From the NCBI RefSeq assembly GCF_932526225.1, contig NC_064038.1:7687070-7751069 (forward strand): a stretch of DNA of 64,000 bases, given 5' to 3'. Source of the DNA: Nematostella vectensis. Lineage: Eukaryota > Cnidaria > Anthozoa > Actiniaria > Edwardsiidae. The notes beneath the pieces are model-generated. The model saw only the letters and a program-made list of their open reading frames with translations, was not told the DNA's origin and made no database searches. This document shows positions 43,301 through 53,500 of this stretch, one piece after another. Every line of letters starts with the position of its first letter. Position 1 is the first letter of the stretch. The translations under genes and the position numbers were made by a program.

Positions 43301-45238
43301 AAACGCAGTAAACTCTTGTACTATACAAAATGACATCATTTTAGCACATGTGCAAGTAAATAACAGAAGTTTTAACTCAATGGCTCTATTGCTGATGCAG
43401 TTGAATACTTGTCAATTAAATTTTAACTGGATTTGGCATTTTGGATTAGTTAGGTTGTCTGTTATAATATTTCCTCAACATTCTCAGTGTGCCTGGTAGC
43501 TTTTGCTGCAATAATCAAAGTGTAAGGCAATTGAATTAACAAAATAACATGCATACAGAATTTCTCGATTTTGATTTGTGTGTGCATGATAATTGCTCGC
43601 AGGGTTGAATACAGTCACATTTCAACTCACTGATAGTTTTCTGGTACAATCTGCAACTTTAAGTATGACTGTTGGTGCTAGATTTGGATTTAGCCACAGC
43701 TCAGTAATGGCTCTGAATAGCTTGAGTTCTTGCTACAGAAGACAATACAAATCTGTATATTAAATGTTTATTATATGTTACCTTGTTTATATATTAATAC
43801 TATAATAAGAAATTGCATGCTTTTAGAAAACAAAATGACTGGAAACCCTCCATCTTTTGGCAAAATATAACCCTGTTATATCTGTTTTTAAGGGAGAATA
43901 TGCAAAATGCACTTTCAATATCTATTTTTAAGATACTAAAGTATTAAGTCTAGAAAAAAAAAAGAATTCAATATAAGCTCTTTCGTGTATTAACTGTTGC
44001 ATTTATAATAAATCAAGGAGAATCAGAAATCTGTAATTGTCTTTTGAATGTCATTCCCACAGATGTCCACAAGTTAAACCATTTCAAAGCAAGCACAGTA
44101 GAATCGACTAGCTGGTCTGAAGACAAAGAGATTATTGTCTGCAGGTCCATTTTGCAGCAAAAAAAGAACTGGATACTCAAGCATTAGTTGTATTATTCTC
44201 TTGTTTTTTTTTTTTTTTGCTTCAGCTGTAAGGTCAGTTTACACTTGTGAATTTTATGCATTTTTTGTTGCATCTGATGCTGCGATTTTTCTCACATGTG
44301 TACTGCACCCCAAATCACAAATATGTAAATGTGATGCAACTTCACAATTTTTGTCACAGCGATAGTGCACCAGTTTCCAACAAGGCAGCATGTGCTATAG
44401 AAAAATCGCTGAGATAAAAATCACACCTTTTAGACTTACATTGCACTTTACAATGAACTCTTTGCAGTGGTCTTGTCCCCGCATATCTTCGCTATATTTA
44501 GGAGTCGGCCATCTATGAGCAGCTGTGTACTCCTGGAGTGTGCCGATGTAGTTCTCTACTGTCTCTGGACCCTTTGGAGGAGCGGTCTTTGGATGCAAAG
44601 GGGATATTCTTGATTCACTAGATACCTGAAATAAGGTATGATCATTTAATAAAAATCTAATAAAATCAATAATCACATGTAACTGATCATTTTAAAAAAT
44701 TGCTTTGGATGGATGGATAAAACCATTTTTTTGCCCTACAGATATACAGGGTCACAGCTAGTGGCCCATAGCTAATGACCTTCCCATTCCCTCCTGCAGT
44801 ACAGCTGGCATCTATTAAAGAAAATGCTGGAAGAAAATAAATGTATAATGACATACATTATAAAAGATAAATAAGAGCCAGCTCTTATGCAAGTTTCCAA
44901 ACCTGTGACATCTTGTATGTGGAACTGTTTCCTAGAGAAGGGTCAAATGTCAGTTCTTCAATTGCTTTTCTTGCTGCATTCCCCTTTGCCTCCTTCTTTG
45001 TTGGACCATAAGCGCGACAGCTACTCAGAACACCATCAACAGTCACATCACATGTGAATATTTTGTCGAACCCTCGCAAAGACTCATCATATTCTTGAAA
45101 GGTTACTTTAAGCCCAGCCTGGGCACATGCTTCCATAAGTGCACTGATAGGATTCTTGGTCATAAGCACCTGAACCAGGACAGCTTTTAATACTCTCTGT
45201 TTCATGACTGATGTGCTTGTGTTTTGTAGTCTGCTCAT
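40383..45238 (-). CDS. Three-dsRBD protein (TRBP/PACT/Loqs/HYL1-like)
   Basis: Four coding exons on the minus strand: 45238-44903, 44625-44440, 41160-41065 and 40727-40383, all phase 0, giving 320 aa. A 5' untranslated exon probably ends at 46042 and splices to 45253. dsRBD1 (residues 29-96) and dsRBD2 (about 135-202) have the fold-typical N-terminal helix and the RNA-contacting KKxAK box (TKKEAKGNAA, NKKTAKQLAA). The C-terminal dsRBD3 (about 252-318) is degenerate: the KKxAK position reads TKECARNDAA, as expected for a protein-binding third domain. Two RNA-binding domains plus a degenerate third, at this length, match TRBP, PACT and Loquacious, which partner Dicer. Cnidarians are also reported to have HYL1-like proteins. 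The exact orthology cannot be settled here. Intron 2 hosts an opposite-strand gene. Confidence 0.88.
41340..42920 (+). CDS. Intronless protein with duplicated Cys-containing module
   Basis: 526 aa from the ATG at 41340, nested in intron 2 of the dsRBD gene on the opposite strand. The N-terminus is basic (KTRKAFF, KKRSSKTKR). The middle is acidic and Ser/Thr/Pro-rich and looks disordered. The C-terminus has two copies of a module about 110 aa apart, each with a linker (LRSKSVSTP at about 313, LRSKSISTP at about 423) and a domain: YRWVQFQSVLGALE..., ...IECNICKKDVFVQT and YKWVELRSVVNAIE..., ...IKCSICKENVAIQT. The layout (hydrophobic helix, C.., AC.E....G..S...I.C.IC) resembles the Cys module at the N-terminus of Mutator-like transposases common in cnidarians, so a domesticated origin is possible but unproved. 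Function unknown. Confidence 0.8.
   Translation: MPQKTRKAFFCGLPGLGRLFKKRSSKTKRIARSPLTTSPSYEKTTIRKESPRKTPVKRNHESCNDLSFASVSEEGSPAKKIHFEREDPNPGDQISTSPPVAERSDSKGVLSPKLNQEAVENIENIEPKVMLSFSCDNLGCLEISGCQEICLEESAMEQGFFRESFVEESVANAIEEEVVVEFNPAPVAMEVEETRPTSLGELEAASAVTKHKSPIRSPQEPSTLIPSRTIEPEPSIVEETKELPVLNEVNTTVTDNENCVSKTEEKSEPSIAPVPIISRKEPDFQTPLKTDPVFKQPIPPKSSRKTPNPLKYMLRSKSVSTPNKQKHIECKPVSKLVMNTPNPNRQRPESILDGHSYRWVQFQSVLGALECIHSSCKSRFLTACDEHELRYGKSSVVRIECNICKKDVFVQTLLNETPQKAHKLRSKSISTPCKKKQEESNRGRVGTVSVASHQQIGISALDCSVYKWVELRSVVNAIESLHFCKNGFTMACNEKALQHGKISLIQIKCSICKENVAIQTYGEDTR
42990..43205 (+). repeat. ~105-bp tandem duplication in a 3' flank
   Basis: TTTGGATAATTAGGTACTAT to GCCATCCTGTGAACTATT occurs twice, about 105 bp apart, just after the stop of the nested intronless gene. 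Probably in its 3' UTR. Confidence 0.9.
43206..44439. other. Rest of dsRBD gene intron 2
   Basis: AT-rich, with no exon or repeat I can define beyond short poly-A and poly-T runs. The AATAAA near 44007 could serve the nested gene. Confidence 0.5.
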
Positions 45239-45664
45239 TTTTGAAGGGGGTTCCTGTTGAAATGGAAAGCATTAGCTTTATTGTGTGCATTTTACTGGTT
45301 GGTGTTTTTTTATTTGGGGGGGGGGCGGAGTAGACAGGTCAGTATATTCATAAACAAACAAAGAGCTAGATGAGTCAACAATAATATAAAGATATCGGAA
45401 TAGGAAATAGTCACCCCATCCCCTACTTCCTGGGAGGGGGAGCAATTATTTTGGTGTTACCACGACAAAGGCTAGATTTTTCAGCGATATTCTAAAGATA
45501 TATAAATAAGGGACAGTCAACCCCATCTCTTTACTTTCTGAAGAGGCAAAACTGGCATTTTAGAAAGGATTTTACTAATTGTCTAATTCTAATTGTTCTA
45601 ACGGGTCAAGTGAAGGAAGTCATAAGACGGGTATTCCCCCACCGTCTTCCCCTAAAATAGGGGC

Positions 45665-45800
45665 GAAGCCAGAGGGTGGCCTAGAGCCCCCCCCCCCCCC
45701 TTTGGCAGCCAAAACATTATCTATAATACAGGAGAAAATGCCTTGAAAGTCCCTTTTGGGTTCCCCCTGCTGTTAAAAATCCTGGTTACGCCGCTGTAAA
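45665..45800 (-). repeat. Dispersed repeat, family B, copy 2
   Basis: Reverse-orientation relative of 9780-9930: shares AATGCCTTGAAAGTCCCTTT and a C-rich edge. Lies between the first coding exon and the 5' untranslated exon of the dsRBD gene. Confidence 0.6.
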
Positions 45801-46041
45801 ATCCCTGATTAAGTAAACTACATACACCGCCGATTACAATAAATCGTTCCTTGGCCATACAGTTCAAACAAATTAAATGTCAAATTAGTAAAAAAAAAAA
45901 CTGTTTTCTCTTCTTGGAGTCAAAATACAGCCGATTTTATAAAGAAAACTATAAAAAAAGTGAAAGTTTATTTCGCAATACGCAACCAACCAAAACAAAA
46001 TAAAGTAAAAATTGCAAAGTGAAGACCCACTAAAGACCTAC

Positions 46042-46290
46042 CTTAAGATATATGGCTGAAAAAAGCCGTTGCCTCGAGGAAAGGAAAGGAATCAAATTCT
46101 GCTAAATAAGCACTAAGCTGTCTTTCTTTTTTCTCCGAATTGATTGCGTTTGTTGTCGTTATCACGCCGAGGGAGACTGGCGAGAGACCTGCTTGTTGTT
46201 TCTCGGAAAACCGGAAACGCTGTTGACATGTCCGATCATGGATGTTTTCCTTTCGTCTCACATATTCTTTGTTTCAAACTGGTCGAAAGT
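46042..46290 (-). other. Probable 5' untranslated exon of the dsRBD gene
   Basis: A good donor (TTAAG|GTAGGT) at 46042 and the acceptor (CAACAG) at 45254 would join this exon 15 nt before the start ATG at 45238. The reading frame in it ends in a stop, so it is treated as non-coding. The 5' limit is a guess. Confidence 0.5.
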
Positions 46291-46611
46291 GCTTTAAGCT
46301 TGTTTTATAAACAGTATAGCTTTTAAGATTGAGGGATATTAGCTTTCAAAATCTAAGTCGGGATCTATAGATTTATTCGCATCGCATCACCAATGTTGGT
46401 ACTCGAACCCGTTCAAAGTCCGTGTATCGACACATAGCGCCTGATTTTATTCCGTTACCCAGCTAAGTAGATGCTTTTTCGAGCAATTAAACCATTCCAC
46501 TGCTTCCCTAAGAAAATTATTTGGCCCCAAATTCAATTATATGATGTCATCATATAGCTCATCCCTTCGTCATCAATGATTTGAAATTGAACAACAAGAG
46601 CAAACAAAGTT

Positions 46612-47448
46612 ATGGGAAACACGTGCACTATTTCCTCCAAAGTAGATTCGAGTATAGCAACAAGAGAACAGCGTTTGTATGACGGAAGAGTCGACAACAC
46701 ATCAATAATACAAGAATCATCTTTTATTGACAGAGAAGGCGGAGCTAGTAATAAAAGGTACACGAAGATTAAGAATGGAACACCGAACTGTTTTAACCGG
46801 CAAAGGAGACTTCCGGGGCACGATTTTAGGAGGGTTGGCGAACACGTGCTTCTTAGGAGATACGAGTGCTGCTGTATTAGTATGGCACTCTCCCGTTGGC
46901 GAGAACAATCTTCCTTCAGTCTTGAGAGCAGCCTAGAAGAGAGCGAAATGCCGGCGGTGGACGAACAGGATCCTCAGCGTCCTGTAAACACCGCGTTTTA
47001 CCACCTTCTACATTCCCGACAAAATTTGGAGGATTCTGATTCGCTGGATTCTATGGAAATTGAGCGACCTTCGTCGGCCGCCGAAGGATCAAGCGACTTC
47101 GCGCGCTCTGCCAGTTCGCGTCACAGTCGTTGCTATAGTGACGATATCCTGGATGAGACCCCTTATGTAACTCCTGAGGAAAACTTTCCAGTAGAAGGCT
47201 TCAGACCCCCAGTATGCGATATCGATGGGGATCTTTCGTCTGATTATGATGGTTCTAGTTCTGGTTCTAGTCAAATTCGTTTTCGCCCATTTATGTCTTT
47301 GAACTCGTGTGTATCGTGCATATCACAGGCGAGCAGAGCTGACCGCTGTTTGCCCGTTTCTAGGTCAGATAGTATGTTAGAGACTTATTGGAGGAAAGTG
47401 AATCGTCTATCTTTGCTTACACCAGAGCTGAAGATAAATGCCATATAA
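46612..47448 (+). CDS. Intronless protein with N-terminal acylation signal
   Basis: 278 aa starting MGNTCTISSK. Gly2 with Thr6 fits the N-myristoylation consensus and Cys5 could be palmitoylated, so membrane attachment is likely. The rest is Ser-, Arg- and acidic-rich with no recognisable domain (SSFSLESSLEESE, DSDSLDSMEIE, SGSSQIRF), and ends in a short hydrophobic/basic tail (LSLLTPELKINAI). No homologue was recognised. It has no intron, is head-to-head with the dsRBD gene's 5' exon (about 0.3 kb apart), and is followed by AATAAA at 47537 and 47684. The long frame, a start with a strong myristoylation context and codon-like composition support a real gene. Confidence 0.7.
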   Translation: MGNTCTISSKVDSSIATREQRLYDGRVDNTSIIQESSFIDREGGASNKRYTKIKNGTPNCFNRQRRLPGHDFRRVGEHVLLRRYECCCISMALSRWREQSSFSLESSLEESEMPAVDEQDPQRPVNTAFYHLLHSRQNLEDSDSLDSMEIERPSSAAEGSSDFARSASSRHSRCYSDDILDETPYVTPEENFPVEGFRPPVCDIDGDLSSDYDGSSSGSSQIRFRPFMSLNSCVSCISQASRADRCLPVSRSDSMLETYWRKVNRLSLLTPELKINAI

Positions 47449-47536
47449 TATTTGAAACAAATCACTATAATATAATGATAGTATCTTATTTATAGAATAT
47501 CATTTCTATTACAGCCTCTTAGGTTTATGGATATAT

Positions 47537-47542
47537 AATAAA
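47537..47542 (+). terminator. Candidate polyadenylation signal for the 46.6-kb gene
   Basis: AATAAA 89 nt after the stop at 47448. A second lies at 47684-47689. Confidence 0.5.
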
Positions 47543-47860
47543 GCAACGTTATACACGAATTTACTCGAGCGTTGCTCTAGAGAAAGGTTAGTTATGTTTA
47601 ATATTTTTCATTGCACATAGGGTTTTCTTATTTGTATTGTTCTTTCTACACCAATTCAGAATTTCGTGGAATTTGTATAAGAGAATAAAACTTGTGCGCT
47701 AAAAAAGTTCCAGTACCGCTTTTTATTACTAGTATCTACAACTCTAGAAGAGGAAGAGACTTCCCCGTCATAGACAAACATAAGTTTTGTCTTTTTCTTT
47801 TCTTTTTTTTTTTACTCCATTGTATCCATGGCCAAAGAATAATAAATTAATAAAATAACT

Positions 47861-48088
47861 TTACACACAGATGCTACTTGCACCAACAGGAACGCATCGC
47901 AGCCCGGGGAGGCAGCTTGCAGATGTAGAACATTCACTGCCGTAGTTTCCAAGACTGCTAGCACCACGGACTTTCTTCACGGTTTCCGAGAAGTCGTAGT
48001 CTTTTGTTTCCATTTCGGCAACGCACAGTGACGTCATCACTGCAGTAACCAATAGGAGAGCGAGGAGGGAGGGACGCAGTACCTTCAT
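47861..48088 (-). CDS. Small secreted four-cysteine peptide
   Basis: 75 aa. A clear signal peptide (MKVLRPSLLALLLVTAVMTS, then LCVAE) precedes a short acidic propeptide-like stretch with a basic site (VKKVR) and a C-terminal core with four Cys at spacings 5, 5 and 8 (CSTSASC, CLPGLRC, CVPVGASSIC). The core resembles the start of Cys-rich folds with a CLPGLRC turn, but I cannot assign a family. A processed, secreted peptide with two disulfides is the inference; no activity is claimed. There is no intron within the reading frame. A possible intron in the 5' flank was not resolved. Confidence 0.7.
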   Translation of the reverse strand: MKVLRPSLLALLLVTAVMTSLCVAEMETKDYDFSETVKKVRGASSLGNYGSECSTSASCLPGLRCVPVGASSICV

Positions 48089-50570
48089 TGTTGGTTGAAC
48101 AGCCGAGTTCTGTTGTGAAATAGTTACATTTATTTGAAAATATCAGAATTGGAGAAAAAATGGTGTCCATTCTAGATAGCAATGTAATGTACACTTTCTA
48201 TGAGCGATTTTCTTTACTATTTAACAATTACGAGTTCGAGTTTTCTATGAGTCTAGATAGTAAACGAGGCGTGTTTTCTAGTGCGTGTGCGAGCGCATGA
48301 AACCGGTGTAGCAGGGCGCGCAGATAAACGAAAATTGGAAACCAAATTTTGAACCAAATTTCTCAAATTTGAATCAAGGTTTTTCGTCTCTTTCGGTTCA
48401 AGTGACTTTTTCGCCGGCTTTGATAGTATGTGAGTGGATTTATGCTAAAAACTATCCACAGTAGTTCACGAGCTACGCCATCTCTGGTCATACAGTTGAA
48501 TGTTATTTTTCATGTTTATTTTCTATGTATATCAATTGCGTTTTTACCCCTAATAACTTGAACCGTCAAGAACTTGAATATCCCGCTTTCATAAAATGTT
48601 TTTGTTGTTGTAACTTTCTACCTAATGTATCTTTGATAACCTACCTTCTTTATAAAATGACTCCTCTATAAAATGTAAAAAAGTCTTATATTGTATTATA
48701 ATTTGTCCATTTTAAAACAGTTTATTTACATAGACAATTTGCAGTTAGTCCAGTTTACTTATAGAAAAACAAATTATAACCTACCAACAACACTGTTATT
48801 ACTACTACTTTAACTTCCAACAACACTAGAATTGTTTGCCAACGAAGGAAACCGTCGTTAAATTAACATTTAACAAAATGGATTAGGTTTAGGCCTCGGT
48901 ACCTTTGTGTTTGACGCGTCGTCTTGTATTTAAAGTTGCTTTTCATTTAACAGGGTCGTGGCTGGTACTACTTTTGTAACGTTAGACCCTGCGTGTCTGA
49001 TGGTAAATTTGCAAGTTGAATTAGCTGTCGACGAGATGGAAAGATAATCTAGCTAAAACGCGATAGGGCGGAAGAGCTGAACAGCTTCCCTTTGACACCC
49101 AATCAAAGACCTTGCCAGTGATTCATCAAATAAAGTAACACTTTTTTTTATAAGAACCTTTTTTATAAGAACGTCCAGCCTGAGATTTCACCAAATTTTA
49201 AGAACATGCCGAGGCTCAAATAGCAGATTTTTTTTTCTTTTTTAGTCCTGATGCGTTCTTAAATGAAGAATCAAATTGTGCTCATAGTAACAACCTTATT
49301 ATTGTATTGATCATTGTGTAATTCTCTTCCTAATAATTCATTGGGTTTTATATTCTTATATACACTAAAATTTAAGAACGTCGTTAAGAACATATTCAGC
49401 TATAAATTGTCCCAAAAATAAGAACAGCCCTGCCTCAACTGAAAATTAGACTTTCTTATAAAAAAAAGAGTGTATTTGATCACTTGAGACAATCTGAACA
49501 GGGCAGGGTGTGTTGATGGTCGAAACCACTTTGGCGTGTTTTATAGCTGATGACAAGAAAGCGAGACCACATGAAAAATCAGTGGTTTTAAGAGGTCAGA
49601 CTGAACAACTTTTTGAACGTTTTAGAACAATTTTCACACTTCAGGTTGATTGGTCCTTATTTATCAAAGAGAACAATACCTACTTCTCTTATAACTGAGA
49701 ATTCTTCTTCACACTACTACATTCATGGACCTTTTTTTATGGGTTTTATTTACAATTCTAGCTAAAATATCTTAATTCACTGTATGGTTATTCTTCATTT
49801 GTGGCTGTTGATAAAATTAATCATATTATAAAAAAAACATTTTCTTACACAAATTTCATGATTTATATGCTAAAAAAATCATTTTGTGATTCTAAATAAA
49901 TTCAGCATGCAGTGGCAGTTGTACACTAACGAAGTTATGGAAATAAATGTGAAAACACTCTCACTTGAATATTTCTGCATACTATAAGTACAAACTCGGT
50001 TCAACTAGTTTAGCAAAATGTGGGGCTTAAAGATGCCTTGTTAGCCACATCTTTTTATTGTTTTCTTTAAATTTTAAAAGACAAATTTTAAGGGACAAAA
50101 TTTAGAAATAACCTTATAAAAGCAACGTTTTGTACTTCATTTACCTTAATTCAATCCTTCCCAAATCAGGCGATGGATATGGATGCTTTCTTACATCTGG
50201 TATTTTGCAAGGATGACGAAATGGCGGCTGGCATTTTACGACTCAAGAACACCCCTGTAGGGACGTTTTGTTAAGCCAGTCTCGTGCAATAACCTCCGCA
50301 TTCTTAAAAATGATTTGAAGAGTAAAAACCTATGTTTTGTGAAGCGTCTTTAGTCTTTACAAAAACAATTGACAATTAAAAGAAAAAAATAGGTCCATGA
50401 ACCAATAATGAAAGACGCTTTTTAAGACTCGTTTTAAAAGACGTATAAAGAGAAAGTGCTTTCTTTTCACCAAAGAAATATAGCCTTGTTGCCTCACGAG
50501 GAGTGAAGCAAGCACTTTTTACAGTCAAGTATCACCTAAAAATGTTCATCATTATAAAGTGATGGTATTT
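48089..50570. other. Intergenic region upstream of the small peptide and downstream of Hv1
   Basis: About 2.5 kb, AT-rich. It contains one family C repeat (49150-49475). No other gene was recognised; the 62-aa plus-strand frame at 49510 has no support. Confidence 0.6.
49150..49475. repeat. Dispersed repeat, family C, copy 2
   Basis: Blocks TTTTTTATAAGAACGTCCAG, CCTGAGATTT, TTCATTGGGT and AAGAACAGCC match the copy at 30370-30660 in the same order and orientation. Confidence 0.65.
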
Positions 50571-53500
50571 TCACGTTGTGACTTCCTCTGCAACAGGTTC
50601 TTCTTTGATGCCTTTTAATGCTTTTAGTTCATTCTGTTGAATATGCAACAAAGGAGTGTTAGTACTAAATATCAACGACCTATTTTCATGGCAGGAGGTT
50701 ATCAGAATAATCACCTGTTATGGACTGATGAGCTTAAATGACTTGATTGTTTTAAATTCTGAGCAAAATTCGATCAAAACTGTATGACACCTGCATGTGT
50801 AAATGTAAAGGCTGCAGTACTTGGCAAGGGGGGACAGACTAAGATGTATGTGCTGGGGTGGGGAGGTTTGGGATTGTAGCTAGCAGGGGTCAGGGAAAGT
50901 TAGGGGACAACAGTACCTAGAAGCTAGGGGCAGAGAATAGCACTATTTTGTCTACTTATATATAAAAGCTTATATTGAGTGCACACCATTCATCAGCGAA
51001 TCCAGGATATTATATAGGTTAACAGCATAATCATAATAAGCTGGAGCAAGGAGATGTTTAGCGCAAAAACAGAGTTGAAATCTAGAAGCATCTAATATAA
51101 TGTATGACTTTTTTGGTTTATATACAATAAAGCACTTACCTCAAGTTCAGCATTTCTGGTTTTGAGTCTATCAAGTTCCTCCTGAAGCTCCTCAATAACT
51201 TTGTGAAGATGGTGGATTTTCTTCTCATCTTGCATTTTCACAGACAGAATAATTCCTTGTGAATAAAAACACGAGTTGGTTATGATATTTAGTCAGTAAA
51301 AATACTCCAAAAATTACCTGCCTGCCTATTAACAACAAAAAAACTTATATAGAAATAATAACCATATCAGCACAGTAGTGAGCAACATCAAAAAAGCAGG
51401 TGATAAAACCATCAGCAAAAATAAAAACAAAACAAAAATATGGAAAAATAGAAACAGTCACCAACAAATGAATGAAATCATCACAATAGAAAGGATGTGG
51501 TATGTATACCCTATGTCCTTCAAGCTTGATATTAAAAAAAAACACCTGTACTGATTTGGTTCACCTTCACCACTGTTACACTAAAAAAAATGGTGTGCGC
51601 CAGGTTTTGATAAACAGACAGTATGAGAGTATGAGTAGAATGTCCTAGCACTCAACTGAGAGTTAGTAACACTCAATAGAAATTGTAAGGCATTTTTTAT
51701 GTTTAACATGAACCACAAAATAAAGTCAAATAATTTGAAAGTTTAGAGGCAGTCACCTCACCATTGACTATTCTTGTAACACGCCATAATCTAAGTATAA
51801 TCAAAAGACTTGCGCCTTCTGCTGCATTTCCTCCACTGTTAAAAAACAATTATTTAGAACAATTAACAGCAAGTAGGTAGATTGATGTCTGTTTGCAGGT
51901 TCTGTCTACTTCTAGAGTAGTGTGGGTAGGTAATGAAACTGAGTAGAAGGCGCGGACCTGGTCCAAGTCAGCATTCTAACTAGTCCACATCAAGTGCAGA
52001 GCTCCGTAAATATAGAAAAAGCAGAGCCGTAGATTAACTTATTTTTCGGAGTTGAAAATACTGTTCTGTATACACAAAGCAATAATGACAAGCTTCTTGG
52101 AAGCAGTTTTCTTCTGCAACAATGACAAACATTGTGTGATTGAAAATTCAATATAAATACAGCGTTCGCTTATGTTTGAAATGACGCTATTCTTCAACAC
52201 GTGAAAATAATGAAACCTGAAAACTTATTTGCTTCAAAATCGCTCCATTCTCTATTTCTTATCTGTCCAGTCACCAGAGAAGATTGGAAATATAGTTGTC
52301 TTTGCACCATTGATTATTTCGAACTTGATCATATCTCTTTTGCTTCTTTTTATTGAGCTCTACTCTCAACAAAGTCAAGTGGGAAAGACAAACTGGACCA
52401 GACACGCACCCTTTATAATACCGCAGGTCATTTTCTAAGTCTATTAACAGCCAAAAAGGCATTTTCTGTATTTTAAGTAACTCATACATTTACTGTATTT
52501 TTGGCTGCTGGAGAGGGGGGGGGGGTCTTGGCTACACCCGTTACTTACAAGGTCCTACCAGAGAGATGTAGTACCTGAATGCTATGTCAAGAGCAAATGA
52601 CACAATCACCACAATCCCATCAAACACCTAAAAGGAAGAATGTGATAATAAATCTATAAAACTCACAACAGAATATTGTGAAAAAATTACACAACTGCCC
52701 ATTACTACGTGTGTGTAACAACCAATAAACATCTTACCTCCAGTTTATGATGGAAGAATTCCATGCCCATTGCATATATTTTAACAATCAACTAAAAAAA
52801 ACACAATAAAACAATTTATCAAATCAATGACATTTTCATTTTTTTCCAAACAGTATTTAAGAAAATTACTTGAAAAATATGTGTCAGTGTTTTTCGCAGG
52901 AGCAGCCTTACAAAGAACTTAGCTTGTCTCAATAACATGCAATTTAGCTTAGCCCCATCCCCTAGCTTCTATTGGCCAAGGGGCCTGTCAGTTAATGATG
53001 CCCTTTTTGATTTGTTGCTTGCCATGAAGCCAGGCAAAACACTCAAAATCGGCAAATTGATGTGTCTATGACTTGTATGGAGCGAGTGTGAGATGTCTAT
53101 GGCGTGTGTGATGCAGCCGTGCAATACATATGTTTTGGAAGCCATTTTCTGATAAAAATCCTAAAACTCTTCTGTCAAAATCTCACCAATTTCAGTTTCT
53201 TTTGCTCCGACAAAGGGCTAATGCTAGGAACTACAGCGCAATTTCTCTGTTTCACAGGGAGGTGTTTAACATACAGTACCTTTTCAACCTTGTGTTGATT
53301 TATACCTTGTCTACACTGTGCCTACACAGACCAACTAGTTTTTCTACAGCTTGCTGTAGTCTTTCTTGTTATTATCATTCATCCCTACAAACACCATTAG
53401 GGCTGATGTATTATCATACCTCAATTATGAACAGACTCAGGATAGCTATGCTGACATCATGCAAGATGTGTGGTGCCGGGTTATCATGGTGAACTGCAAA

